DNA of 10,183 nucleotides from an uncultured Bacilli bacterium (GCA_934101445.1 CAKORQ010000019.1:1-10183); one strand, 5' to 3'. Shown: positions 1 through 6,831, numbered from the stretch's first letter. The notes: generated by a model from the letters alone, not told the origin. Made by a program: numbers and translations.

Positions 1-59
1 TCATGATAACCACGATGTGCAACAATTTTATTTTTTAAGAACCCTAAATCCTTTTTCAT
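1..59 (-). CDS. Glycerophosphodiester phosphodiesterase, N-terminal fragment (cut by window edge)
   Basis: The first 19 codons of a minus-strand gene are visible and run off the left edge. The translation begins MKKDLGFLKNKIVAHRGYH. The segment IVAHRGYH is the opening strand and catalytic His-Arg-Gly motif of the GDPD TIM-barrel family, which hydrolyses glycerophosphodiesters to glycerol-3-phosphate and an alcohol. The ATG at 59 is chosen because no other standard start lies just upstream in frame. The Shine-Dalgarno is weak: only AAAGAG about 10 bases before the ATG. The Nudix gene lies 100 bases upstream on the same strand with no GC-rich terminator between, so read-through or a weak local promoter could drive it. 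The family call rests on one short motif; subfamily and substrate cannot be judged. Confidence 0.75.
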   Translation of the reverse strand, partial: MKKDLGFLKNKIVAHRGYH

Positions 60-109
60 TACTACTACACTCTTTACTACTATTTTTTTATTAATTTTAT
101 AGTCTAATT

Positions 110-138
110 ATTATAAACTTTTTTTAGAAATATATAAA
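110..138 (-). promoter_or_regulatory. Weak candidate promoter before the GDPD gene
   Basis: A perfect TATAAT (115..110) has a poor -35 candidate TTTATA (138..133) 17 bases upstream. The whole 60-161 gap is almost pure A/T, so a chance match is quite possible. I see no hairpin terminator for the preceding Nudix gene in this gap. Confidence 0.3.
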
Positions 139-161
139 TTTAATTTAATATAATTTTTATT

Positions 162-635
162 CTAATTATTTTGGTCTTTTAAGCTTAGTTTTTCTTTTAG
201 TCGTTTTATAAAGAAGGTCTGACTTGGATTAATATAAGTAAGAGCTTCTTCTAAAGTAAACCATTTTATTTTATCCATTTCAGGGAATTCTTTAATACTA
301 CCAGACTTAGGTGGCCATTCTAAAGTAAAGTTATTACTTTTAAAATTAAAAATATCACCGTCAAAGTAACTTTCAAACATAATGACTAGTTTATTATTAG
401 ATACTTTTTTTGAAGCTAAGTAATCTATTTTATTATTTAAAATTAAATTGGTTTCTTCACTACTTTCTCTTATAGCAGCATTTAAAACTTTTTCATTAGA
501 TTCTACTAAGCCTTTTTGGACTGACCAAGCACCCTTATCTAATTTATCCCAATAAGGTCCACCAAAATGAGTTAGTAAAACATAATATTGATTATTTTCT
601 TTTTTCCACAATAATATTCCCGAACTTCTTTTCAT
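162..635 (-). CDS. Nudix hydrolase, COG4119-like
   Basis: This is a Nudix-superfamily pyrophosphohydrolase of 157 residues. The Nudix box spans residues 42-64: Gly42, Glu48, Arg56-Glu57 and Glu60-Glu61 are all in register with GX5EX7REUXEEXGU, although the usual late Gly is Asn63. The opening SSGILLW, the segment GGPYWDKLDKGAWSVQKG (about 25-42) and the C-terminal EFPEMDKIKWF...INPSQ resemble the COG4119 group, whose substrate is not established. The start is set at the second ATG (635): AAGGAG at 650-645 lies 9 bases from it but only 3 from the ATG at 641. That AAGGAG overlaps the stop codon of the upstream carboxymuconolactone-decarboxylase-like gene, so the two are probably co-transcribed and translationally coupled. 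Nudix membership is firm; substrate is unknown. Confidence 0.88.
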   Translation of the reverse strand: MKRSSGILLWKKENNQYYVLLTHFGGPYWDKLDKGAWSVQKGLVESNEKVLNAAIRESSEETNLILNNKIDYLASKKVSNNKLVIMFESYFDGDIFNFKSNNFTLEWPPKSGSIKEFPEMDKIKWFTLEEALTYINPSQTFFIKRLKEKLSLKDQNN

Positions 636-648
636 TTTCATAATCTCC

Positions 649-966
649 TTAATCTTTATAAACTTCTTTTAAAAGATTAAATACAGCCCACGCTTTTGGC
701 CAGCCTGCATAAAATGCAACGTGAGTTACAATGCCAACCATTTCTTCTTTGGATATACCATTTTTCTTAGCATTTTCTAGATGATACATTAATGAATTAT
801 CAGTTATACCCATAGACATTAAAGATACAACCGTAATAATACATCTTGTCTTTAAATCAATAGAAGTATCATTCCAATTTTCTCCAAATAAGATATCATC
901 ATTATAATGAGCGAAATTAGGCGCTAATTTTCCTAGTTGGTCTCTACCTGCAGTTTGTTTTATCAT
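649..966 (-). CDS. Carboxymuconolactone decarboxylase family protein
   Basis: This 105-residue protein matches the small all-helical CMD/AhpD-like fold in length and in its C-terminal signature (IVTHVAFYAGWPKAWAVFNLLKEV). The core 'LKTRCIITVVSLMSMG...LMYHLENAKKNGISKEEMVGIV' is also typical. It lacks the CxxC pair of true AhpD peroxidases, with only one Cys in RCIIT, so a thiol peroxidase role is not supported. Many such proteins have no proven reaction. The start is the ATG at 966, because AAGGAGG (980-974) sits 7 bases upstream; an in-frame ATG at 990 has no ribosome binding site. It is the first gene of a two-gene unit with the Nudix hydrolase. Its promoter has the geometry of a MerR-family operator, and B. 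subtilis has a related arrangement (yraC beside adhR), which suggests induction by electrophile or aldehyde stress. Confidence 0.87.
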   Translation of the reverse strand: MIKQTAGRDQLGKLAPNFAHYNDDILFGENWNDTSIDLKTRCIITVVSLMSMGITDNSLMYHLENAKKNGISKEEMVGIVTHVAFYAGWPKAWAVFNLLKEVYKD

Positions 967-994
967 TTTTATTCCTCCTTCAATTATCATAATT

Positions 995-1027
995 ATTATA
1001 TAACACCTAGAGTTAATTCCAAGTCAA
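995..1027 (-). promoter_or_regulatory. MerR-type (AdhR/NmlR-like) promoter-operator of the CMD-Nudix unit
   Basis: On the minus strand a -35 TTGACT (1027-1022) is followed by a 19-base spacer and TATATAAT; -10 is TATATA at 1002-997. An over-long 19-base spacer filled by a dyad is the hallmark of MerR-family activator promoters. The spacer holds the imperfect inverted repeat CTTGGAATTAACTCTAGG, which keeps the central AGTTAACT-like core of AdhR/NmlR operators. No MerR-family gene is in the window, so the regulator would act from elsewhere. Confidence 0.68.
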
Positions 1028-1047
1028 GAGTAAATTAACATAAAATT

Positions 1048-1071
1048 AAAAAAGTAGCATTAACTACTCTT
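1048..1071 (-). terminator. Intrinsic terminator of the HAD-DUF308-methyltransferase-ATPase operon
   Basis: The minus-strand arms AAGAGTAG (1071-1064) and CTACTTTT (1057-1050) pair over 8 bp with one G-U, around the loop TTAATG. The stem is AT-rich and runs into T6 (1053-1048). The TAG stop codon of the ATPase lies inside the 5' arm. It also insulates the CMD promoter just downstream. Confidence 0.7.
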
Positions 1072-1813
1072 CATTATTATCAAATAATTTTTTTTGCATA
1101 CCGTAAGGATTTTCCATATATAATTTATATAATTGATAGATATCGGTATCTTCATATTTTACTTCCTGAAAGTCTTTATTTAAATCTAATATTTTAGCAT
1201 TACGATAACTTATTAAAATAGGCGAATGAGTTGCTATTATAAACTGACTACCTTGTTTTACCAAGTCATCAATTAGACAAAGTAAAGATAACTGACTCTC
1301 TGCTGATAAGGCTGCTTCTGGTTCATCTAAAATATAAAGTCCATGATCAGTAAAACGATTTTGCATTACTTTTAAGAAAGATTCACCATGGGAACACTTA
1401 TGAAGATTACCACCATAATATTTATAAAGTCTAACATATCCGCTTTGGGCTAAATTCTCTATTTCTGATGAAAAGTTATAAAAGCTTTCGGCTCTTAAGA
1501 AAAATTTCATTTTGGGTTTATAAATATTGGTAATTCTTAAATATTTATATAATTCGGATGTGGTATCATTAGTATCATAAGTAAAGTTTTGAGTACCACC
1601 TTCTTTGGGTAAGCCTAAATTAACGGCAATGGCTTCGATGAAGGTTGATTTACCAATACCATTTTCGCCAATAAAGAAAGTTACGGGGCTATCTAGTGTT
1701 AATTCTGTAAAGTTTTTGACTACGGGAATAGTAAAGGGATACTTAGAGAAATCTGGTATCTTTTCTCTATCTAAAATTATTTTAGTTAAATAAAGTTGGT
1801 TATTAAAATCCAT
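1064..1813 (-). CDS. AAA/ABC-type ATPase, COG3910-like
   Basis: This is a cytoplasmic ABC-fold ATPase of 249 residues with no membrane domain. Walker A is GENGIGKST (49-57), the ABC signature-like motif is SHGES (141-145), Walker B is LYILDEPEAALS (159-170), and the H-loop is ATHSP with His196. The single-domain layout with a short inserted segment between Walker A and signature resembles the predicted ATPase group COG3910, related to SMC/Rad50-type and OLD-type ATPases. There is no long coiled coil and no Toprim nuclease domain, so a defence OLD nuclease is not supported. It is last in a four-gene unit, 41 bases after the methyltransferase, with GAGG 7-8 bases before its ATG. Its stop is embedded in the operon terminator. 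ATPase activity is well supported; its partner and role are unknown. Confidence 0.88.
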   Translation of the reverse strand: MDFNNQLYLTKIILDREKIPDFSKYPFTIPVVKNFTELTLDSPVTFFIGENGIGKSTFIEAIAVNLGLPKEGGTQNFTYDTNDTTSELYKYLRITNIYKPKMKFFLRAESFYNFSSEIENLAQSGYVRLYKYYGGNLHKCSHGESFLKVMQNRFTDHGLYILDEPEAALSAESQLSLLCLIDDLVKQGSQFIIATHSPILISYRNAKILDLNKDFQEVKYEDTDIYQLYKLYMENPYGMQKKLFDNNEE

Positions 1814-1854
1814 ATCCGATCCTCTATTATATAGTTAAATTTTTTCAAATTTTT

Positions 1855-2724
1855 TTATTCTTCGTATTTTTCTTTTTCCCAACGAGCAAAAATACCACAA
1901 GGTAATACTAAATCACTATTTTTTACCGGCAAGCCTAATTCGTCACTAGTAATATAGCCTTTATTTTTAATACATAATTTTAAAACATCTTCTAAAACAT
2001 TCATCGATAAACCCGTTGTATAGGAATTAATTAAGAAAAGAATTGGATCATCACTTAATATTTTACTGCAGGCTTCTACTAAAGGATAAAGGTCTTTTTC
2101 AATATCCCAGACTTGACCATTACTTCCTCTACCAAATGAAGGGGGATCCATAAGGATAATATCGTATTTATTGCCTCGGCGAATTTCTCTATCGACAAAT
2201 TTTTTACAATCATCAACGATATATCTAATTGGCTTATCATTTAATCCACACGAAGAAGCATTTTCTTTTGCCCAATCTACCATACCACGGCTAGAATCAA
2301 CATGAACAACACTAGCTCCAGCACTTAAGGCGGCCATCGAAGCGGCCCCGGTATAAGCAAATAAGTTTAAAACTTTAACATCTCTCTTAGCCTCTTTTAT
2401 CTTCTTAATTAGCATATTCCAATTATAGGCTTGCTCAGGGAATAAGCCAGTATGTTTAAAACCCATTAACTTTAAATTAAAAGTTAAATCGTGATAACTA
2501 ACTTGCCAACTAGAAGGCATAGCCAAACTTTTTATATCCCAAGAGCCGCCACCTTTATTACTACGGTTATAAACAGCATCTATCTTACCGTTATAAGGTT
2601 TACTAGAAGGCCAGATAATTTGAGGATCTGGTCGTTTTAAACAAACGTTATTCCACATTTCTACCTTCATACCATTATCCATATCAAGTATTTGATAATC
2701 ATTAAAATCTCTAACTAATTTCAT
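1855..2724 (-). CDS. Class I SAM-dependent methyltransferase, RlmI-like (COG1092)
   Basis: A Rossmann-fold methyltransferase of 289 residues. The SAM-binding motif I is LNLFAYTG (119-126), the acidic strand-2 motif is HVDSS (141-145), and the catalytic-region motif is MDPPSFGRG (192-200). The run HTGLFPEQ (91-98) before motif I and MDPPSF are typical of COG1092, whose characterised members (RlmI/YccW) make 5-methylcytosine in 23S rRNA. The N-terminal PUA RNA-binding domain of RlmI is not recognisable, so the target is uncertain. The start is the ATG at 2724, with AGGTGG (2735-2730) 5 bases upstream. A GTG nine bases further up lies inside that Shine-Dalgarno and is rejected as a start. The ribosome binding site overlaps the TAG stop of the upstream membrane-protein gene, implying translational coupling. 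Confidence 0.87.
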   Translation of the reverse strand: MKLVRDFNDYQILDMDNGMKVEMWNNVCLKRPDPQIIWPSSKPYNGKIDAVYNRSNKGGGSWDIKSLAMPSSWQVSYHDLTFNLKLMGFKHTGLFPEQAYNWNMLIKKIKEAKRDVKVLNLFAYTGAASMAALSAGASVVHVDSSRGMVDWAKENASSCGLNDKPIRYIVDDCKKFVDREIRRGNKYDIILMDPPSFGRGSNGQVWDIEKDLYPLVEACSKILSDDPILFLINSYTTGLSMNVLEDVLKLCIKNKGYITSDELGLPVKNSDLVLPCGIFARWEKEKYEE

Positions 2725-2733
2725 AAAATCCAC

Positions 2734-3252
2734 CTAACTAAGTAAATATTTAACTAAAGGGTCTACAAGTTCTAAGATACCATGAGTATAGAAAAAGAAA
2801 CCTAAAACAACTACTTGAACACTAGTTTCATAATATAAATTAATACTAGTAAGAAGTCCTAAAACCATGAAGGCTATTAAAGTAAAGATTCTTAATTTAT
2901 ACATTCTATCCCGACGGTCATTATAATAATTGGTCTTAATTAGTTTGGCTATTCCCATTAAAGCAGTCCAACTAAGAACAGATAAGGCCAACTGAAAGGG
3001 ATTATTAAAGGAGAAGAAAAGTCCTACAAACCCTACTGCTAAACTAATAAGCATAGTATATAATCCCTCGTAATCCTTAGACTTTCTAGTTAATATAAAC
3101 TGAATAAAGTTTAGGATAGCATAAAGTATCATAATCGTAAAGAATAAATTTTTAATATTAGTAATTTTAAAAGTTGGTAGCATTAACATAATAATACCTA
3201 TAACGATTAAAATCGTATCAATTACCATATCTACTTTTTGTTTTAATTTCAT
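2734..3252 (-). CDS. Six-helix membrane protein, DUF308/HdeD-like
   Basis: A 172-residue integral membrane protein without recognisable catalytic motifs. Hydrophobic segments fall at about residues 10-28, 35-54, 65-80, 85-103, 117-138 and 143-164, in three hairpin-like pairs separated by short basic loops (TRKSKD near 55-60, NDRRDR near 111-116). Size and layout resemble DUF308 (HdeD-type) proteins, but I recognise no diagnostic motif, so that assignment is tentative. The start is the ATG at 3252: AAAGGTG lies 6 bases upstream, and a GTG at 3261 lies inside that sequence. It follows the HAD phosphatase by 44 AT-rich bases with no terminator, and its stop overlaps the ribosome binding site of the methyltransferase, so it sits mid-operon. 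Confidence 0.82.
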   Translation of the reverse strand: MKLKQKVDMVIDTILIVIGIIMLMLPTFKITNIKNLFFTIMILYAILNFIQFILTRKSKDYEGLYTMLISLAVGFVGLFFSFNNPFQLALSVLSWTALMGIAKLIKTNYYNDRRDRMYKLRIFTLIAFMVLGLLTSINLYYETSVQVVVLGFFFYTHGILELVDPLVKYLLS

Positions 3253-3296
3253 AAATATCACCTTTTTGTTATTTAATTATTTTTTATTTTATATTT

Positions 3297-4070
3297 TTAT
3301 TTAATTTGTTCTTTTTGTAATTCTAAAACCAAATTATTTAAATAAGTACCTAAATCGCTATCTAAGGTAGTACTGCTATTATTTTGTAAGGCCGGAGTAC
3401 TATTCTTTACAGCAATACTTTTATCAACCACATAAGTCATAGGAATATCATTATTAGAATCACCAATACTTATTGCTTCACTAGAATTTAAGCCTAAATA
3501 ATCCAAGACTTCACAAATTCCTTTACCCTTAGTAACACTCTTATTATTAACATCATGAAAGTAAATTTTATTATTTATTCTTTTTTCTAAATATATAGCC
3601 TTGGAAGAGTTTACAAATTCAACTTCTGGTATCTGATCTTTAAATAAATATTTCATCGTAATCATTCGTTCGTAATTATTAGAAGTTATCGTAAGACCAA
3701 CAATACTGGTACCAATATCATCATTTTTTCTAATATAATAATTAGTATTATCTTCATGGGCTAATAATTTACAATTATGACTACTGGTAAAATCAAATAT
3801 TTTCCGAATAGTTTTACGAGATATTTTACTCGTATAAATTATTTCATTATTGTCATATCTTTTAACTAAAGCGCCATTACACGCTATAATAATGGGATAA
3901 ACCCTTAATTTGCGGGCTAGGTTTCTTGCGTGAATAAAGTTTCTACCGGTTGTAATAATGACCTTTATTCCTAAATCATTTAAATCTTCTAAAGATTTAA
4001 TTATTTTTTCATCTATTTTTTTATTTACTCTTAAAGTTCCATCAATATCAATAAATATGGCTTTTAGCAA
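3297..4070 (-). CDS. Cof-type HAD-superfamily phosphatase
   Basis: A HAD hydrolase of 257 residues, matching Cof/YbjI-type phosphatases in length. Motif I is IDIDGT (Asp8 nucleophile, Asp10 acid/base), motif II is the Thr in ITTGR, motif III is the Lys in VTKGKG, and motif IV is GDSNNDIPM. The long stretch between motifs II and III is the C2 cap that sets substrate choice. Characterised relatives dephosphorylate sugar phosphates, FMN or PLP; the substrate here is unknown. The start is probably the TTG at 4070: GGAG (4082-4079) lies 8 bases before it, whereas the in-frame GTG at 4079 overlaps that GGAG. It is the first gene of the four-gene unit, directly behind a promoter. Confidence 0.88.
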   Translation of the reverse strand: MLKAIFIDIDGTLRVNKKIDEKIIKSLEDLNDLGIKVIITTGRNFIHARNLARKLRVYPIIIACNGALVKRYDNNEIIYTSKISRKTIRKIFDFTSSHNCKLLAHEDNTNYYIRKNDDIGTSIVGLTITSNNYERMITMKYLFKDQIPEVEFVNSSKAIYLEKRINNKIYFHDVNNKSVTKGKGICEVLDYLGLNSSEAISIGDSNNDIPMTYVVDKSIAVKNSTPALQNNSSTTLDSDLGTYLNNLVLELQKEQIK

Positions 4071-4092
4071 GTTAATCACTCCAGTCCATTTT

Positions 4093-4122
4093 ATTATACT
4101 ATTTTTAAATTAAACAAGTCTA
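4093..4122 (-). promoter_or_regulatory. Promoter of the HAD-DUF308-methyltransferase-ATPase operon
   Basis: A perfect TATAAT (4098-4093) has TAGACT (4122-4117) as a modest -35 with an 18-base spacer. Transcription would start near 4086, only a few bases before the GGAG ribosome binding site, giving a very short leader. It follows the dTTP-operon terminator, as expected for a separate unit. Confidence 0.6.
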
Positions 4123-4149
4123 TAGTTTTTAAGATTTACTATGAAAGTT

Positions 4150-4195
4150 TTAATAAAAAGAGTATTGATGATTATTTAAGATGGCAATACTCTTT
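4150..4195 (-). terminator. Terminator of the thyX-tmk-yqeG-like operon
   Basis: An 11-bp perfect stem pairs AAAGAGTATTG (4195-4185) with CAATACTCTTT (4167-4157) around a 17-base loop, followed by a T-rich run on the minus strand. The loop contains the last three codons and the TAA stop of the YqeG-like gene, so the 5' arm is coding sequence. The stem is symmetric and could partly work on the plus strand, but no plus-strand gene needs it. Confidence 0.75.
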
Positions 4196-4696
4196 ATTAA
4201 TATATATATTATCATTTAGTTTTTTTAATCTGTTATTAACTAAGATGGTTTTTAATTTATTTCTGCTACCCCCATAAATATCACAAAAGTAATCATCACC
4301 AATCATAAATATTTCATCTGAAGATAAATTTAAATCCTTAATGGCTTTTATAATGCTTATTTTTAAGGGCTTATAGGCAAGACCAAGGTAATTAATGCCA
4401 ACTTTTTTTAGGTATCTTTCCGTATTTTGACAGTAACCGTTACTTAGAACAATAATTTTTAATTTAGTTTTAGCCATTTGTAACCATTTTTGGTTACATT
4501 CAGGTATATCCTTACAATTAAAACGTAAAGTTTCATCTAAATCAATAATAAAACCTTTTATTCCTTGAGTTATTAAGTCGTCTAAATTATCGCTTGATAG
4601 CTCTTTGATATCACTAATTATTAAATCTGGTTGAAGATTTTTACTTAGATAGTAATTCAAAACTTTAAAAATAATATTGCAAAATTGGTCAATCAT
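4172..4696 (-). CDS. YqeG-family HAD phosphatase (class IIIA)
   Basis: A short HAD phosphatase of 174 residues, the usual size for YqeG-type proteins without a cap. Motif I is IDLDET (Asp52, Asp54; YqeG usually reads DLDNT), motif II is VLSNG (Ser85), motif III is the Lys of YKP (Lys109), and motif IV is MIGDDYFCDIYGGSRNKLKTILV (about 131-153). That last motif closely follows the YqeG pattern IGDQ..TDVxGGNRxGxxTILV. The residues before motif I (LIISDIKELSSDNL) also match the family's opening. No good Shine-Dalgarno precedes the ATG; it lies 10 bases after the tmk stop, so translation is probably coupled. YqeG usually sits beside yqeH and aroE, so its place behind tmk is different. A nucleotide-phosphatase role is tempting from context but unproven. 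Confidence 0.85.
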   Translation of the reverse strand: MIDQFCNIIFKVLNYYLSKNLQPDLIISDIKELSSDNLDDLITQGIKGFIIDLDETLRFNCKDIPECNQKWLQMAKTKLKIIVLSNGYCQNTERYLKKVGINYLGLAYKPLKISIIKAIKDLNLSSDEIFMIGDDYFCDIYGGSRNKLKTILVNNRLKKLNDNIYINKEYCHLK

Positions 4697-4706
4697 TTTA
4701 TTATCA

Positions 4707-5378
4707 TTAACGTAATTTTCTTACTAAACGCATGACGTCTTCATGGATATCTTCTCTACTACGCATTTCGTTATCCTTAGTTACATTTACGGTACTCCAT
4801 TTCAAATAATTACTAACAAATTGGGCTGACTCATAAATTTTTCTTTGGGTATCAACACTTTTTTCAAAGATATCTTTTTGAACCCCATCATTAGTTTCTC
4901 TGGCTAGACGAAGTTTAGTTAAAGTATCAAAGTCGCCATTAAAGAAGATAACTAAATCAGGTTCGCCAATACCTAAATTATAATATTCATAAGCTTTCAT
5001 TTTAGCAATCATATCTTTCTTTTCATCTTCATCCCTACATTTTAGAGTTTGATAAATAAAACTTGAGGTGGTATAACGATCTAAAAGAATAGTTTTTCCT
5101 TCAGCATAATATTTTTTTAAATAATTACGCCATACATACTCTCTATCTATAGCATAATAACTTTCAATTACTTCTTCAGGAATTTCATCTAATTCCCCAA
5201 GTTTTCCCTTTAAAAATTTGACAGCCATAATTCCAGAGCCAAAGCCATAGCTTGGGAAATGCCACTGTTCACATTCTACTTCTTTTTTTAATTCATCTTT
5301 CAATAATTTTAACTGAGTTGACTTACCAACCCCATCACAGGCTCCTTCTAATACAATTAATTTACCTTTATTTTCCAT
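4707..5378 (-). CDS. tmk: Thymidylate kinase
   Basis: A P-loop nucleoside monophosphate kinase of 223 residues, phosphorylating dTMP to dTDP. It opens with KLIVLEGACDGVGKSTQ (about 6-22), has the dTMP-binding loop HFPSYG (40-45) and the DRY motif LLDRYTTSS (98-106), and later the lid-like segment RLARETNDG. The P-loop reads EGACDGVGKST, one residue longer between Glu-Gly and Gly-Lys-Ser than the usual EGxDGxGKST; Ala13 then takes the first Walker A position, which PROSITE's [AG]x4GK[ST] allows. The start is the ATG at 5378, with AAGGAG 9 bases upstream; an ATG at 5402 has no ribosome binding site. It lies 35 bases after the ThyX-like gene, so two consecutive dTTP steps are co-transcribed. A broader deoxynucleotide kinase specificity cannot be excluded. 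Confidence 0.9.
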   Translation of the reverse strand: MENKGKLIVLEGACDGVGKSTQLKLLKDELKKEVECEQWHFPSYGFGSGIMAVKFLKGKLGELDEIPEEVIESYYAIDREYVWRNYLKKYYAEGKTILLDRYTTSSFIYQTLKCRDEDEKKDMIAKMKAYEYYNLGIGEPDLVIFFNGDFDTLTKLRLARETNDGVQKDIFEKSVDTQRKIYESAQFVSNYLKWSTVNVTKDNEMRSREDIHEDVMRLVRKLR

Positions 5379-5413
5379 CTTTAATTTCTCCTTACTTTTC
5401 ATATAATTAATTT

Positions 5414-6814
5414 TTATAAATTTCTTTTGTCTAAACTTATTTTTCTTTTAATATCGGGACACGGACTAGTGCATGTGTAGTCAGCAAAACCACAGCGATA
5501 TTTGTGTAAATATTTTTTTATTTCATAGGCTTTTTGATAATAATAAGCCTTAGTATAAAGATCAGTATTGTTATCAGCTTTTCTTAATAACTCATTATAG
5601 ATATAAGGGATTATTTCCAAAGTATACATATTAGCAATTTCCGTTTGCGCACGATAGCAGCATCTTTCTTTACTTACATAGTTAAATAGATTAGCATAAG
5701 TAGCATTCATATTAACTTTTACTTTCATTCCTAAAGGATAAATATCTATTAATCTGCTAATATCTTTCAAATATGCACTTACTAAATTAGGATAGTTATT
5801 TAAAAACATAGGGATAGTAAAGTCTACTTCTTCATCTAATTCAGGCATTTTCATTTCTAAATCGATAGTGCGATGCCTTTGATTCTGGGCAAGGCAGGCT
5901 AGGGATTGATAATTATTATAACTTATATTAGAAGTGGTTACTTCACTTGGGTAATCGATAGTACTCCATTTATTTCTTTTAGCAAAAATTGATAAGTCAA
6001 CATCTTTGGTATTCTGGAAAAATAAAGAATTATCGCCTTGATAAGTAAGATATGGAATATTTTTACCGCGAAGTTTTATTTCCTCTTCTAAGTCTTTATC
6101 GTTTGTTACCATTTCATAAATATCATTTTTAGTTAGTAAAACCTTTTTGGCTTTTAAAGCCGCAAGAAACTCTTGCATTTCAGGTACACACGATGATTCA
6201 AAAGTATCTAAAGGTTTATTAATTATCCTTTCCATCATGTATGCTATTTTATTTATTTGAGCAAAGGGTACGGTGTATGTAATGCTGGTACGAGTTGCTA
6301 GGCCTAAAAAATTGCGGGCATTCTCTTGAGCTTTCTCTCTAATTATTTTCATGGCCCCATTATCGGTTTTAGTTTGACTGCGGAAATAATTCCAATAATC
6401 TTTTGTTAATACCTCCGTAAATATTTTTAGCCACTTATGATACATTTCTATTTCTGTTCCAGTATTATATTCACTTTCTTTGGCCTGTGTGTATCTTAAG
6501 GATAATTCATCGGCGGCATATTCTTTTTCATTATTTAAAATCAAACATAATCTTCTGGATATTCCAGTTATTTCAAGACCAACGCTTTCTTGCTCTGAAG
6601 GTGTCGTATGCGCTTGTAATATCGTTGACATTCCTCTTCTAATCAGATTTGCCTCCGAATTATTATTTCTAATATCTTCCGTTGTTACTAAACTGTCTTC
6701 ATTACTTTTGGCAACGCATACGGCTGCTCTTACTCCGGCTTCATATAAAGCCTTTTTTTGGTCATATAAACCGTTTTTTACAAACCCATTGGGTGCTAAT
6801 TGTATATTTATCAT
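5414..6814 (-). CDS. thyX: Long, two-half ThyX-like flavin-dependent thymidylate synthase
   Basis: A 466-residue protein, about twice classical ThyX (roughly 220-250). Classical ThyX makes dTMP from dUMP using methylene-tetrahydrofolate, FAD and NADPH, with the signature RHRxxSxNExSxRY. Here the signature seems divided. In the first half, after HTTPSEQESV (69-78), the segment ISRRLCLILNNEKEYAADEL keeps E-L-S-L-R-Y (103-108) but has lost RHR. In the second half LACLAQNQRHRTIDLE (305-320) keeps QRHR (312-315) but lacks SxRY. That half also has VNMNATYANLFNYVSKER..RAQTEI (368-393), matching the late ThyX helix with its substrate-binding Arg. C-terminal cysteines 441, 448 and 452 form an extra cluster. 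GAGG lies 8 bases before the ATG. Long ThyX forms occur elsewhere (I recall Chlamydiae). Family is likely; activity is inferred from tmk next door. Confidence 0.8.
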   Translation of the reverse strand: MINIQLAPNGFVKNGLYDQKKALYEAGVRAAVCVAKSNEDSLVTTEDIRNNNSEANLIRRGMSTILQAHTTPSEQESVGLEITGISRRLCLILNNEKEYAADELSLRYTQAKESEYNTGTEIEMYHKWLKIFTEVLTKDYWNYFRSQTKTDNGAMKIIREKAQENARNFLGLATRTSITYTVPFAQINKIAYMMERIINKPLDTFESSCVPEMQEFLAALKAKKVLLTKNDIYEMVTNDKDLEEEIKLRGKNIPYLTYQGDNSLFFQNTKDVDLSIFAKRNKWSTIDYPSEVTTSNISYNNYQSLACLAQNQRHRTIDLEMKMPELDEEVDFTIPMFLNNYPNLVSAYLKDISRLIDIYPLGMKVKVNMNATYANLFNYVSKERCCYRAQTEIANMYTLEIIPYIYNELLRKADNNTDLYTKAYYYQKAYEIKKYLHKYRCGFADYTCTSPCPDIKRKISLDKRNL

Positions 6815-6831
6815 AATATATTCCTCTTCCT

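Noticed and set aside
1605..1793. Plus-strand reading frame opposite the ATPase gene
   Set aside because: It is the complement of the Walker A region of a well-supported minus-strand gene and has no Shine-Dalgarno or family motif.
1064..1813. Anti-phage OLD/Gabija-type or other defence ATPase
   Set aside because: There is no Toprim nuclease domain, no helicase partner and no toxin neighbour. The gene ends an operon of general-purpose enzymes.
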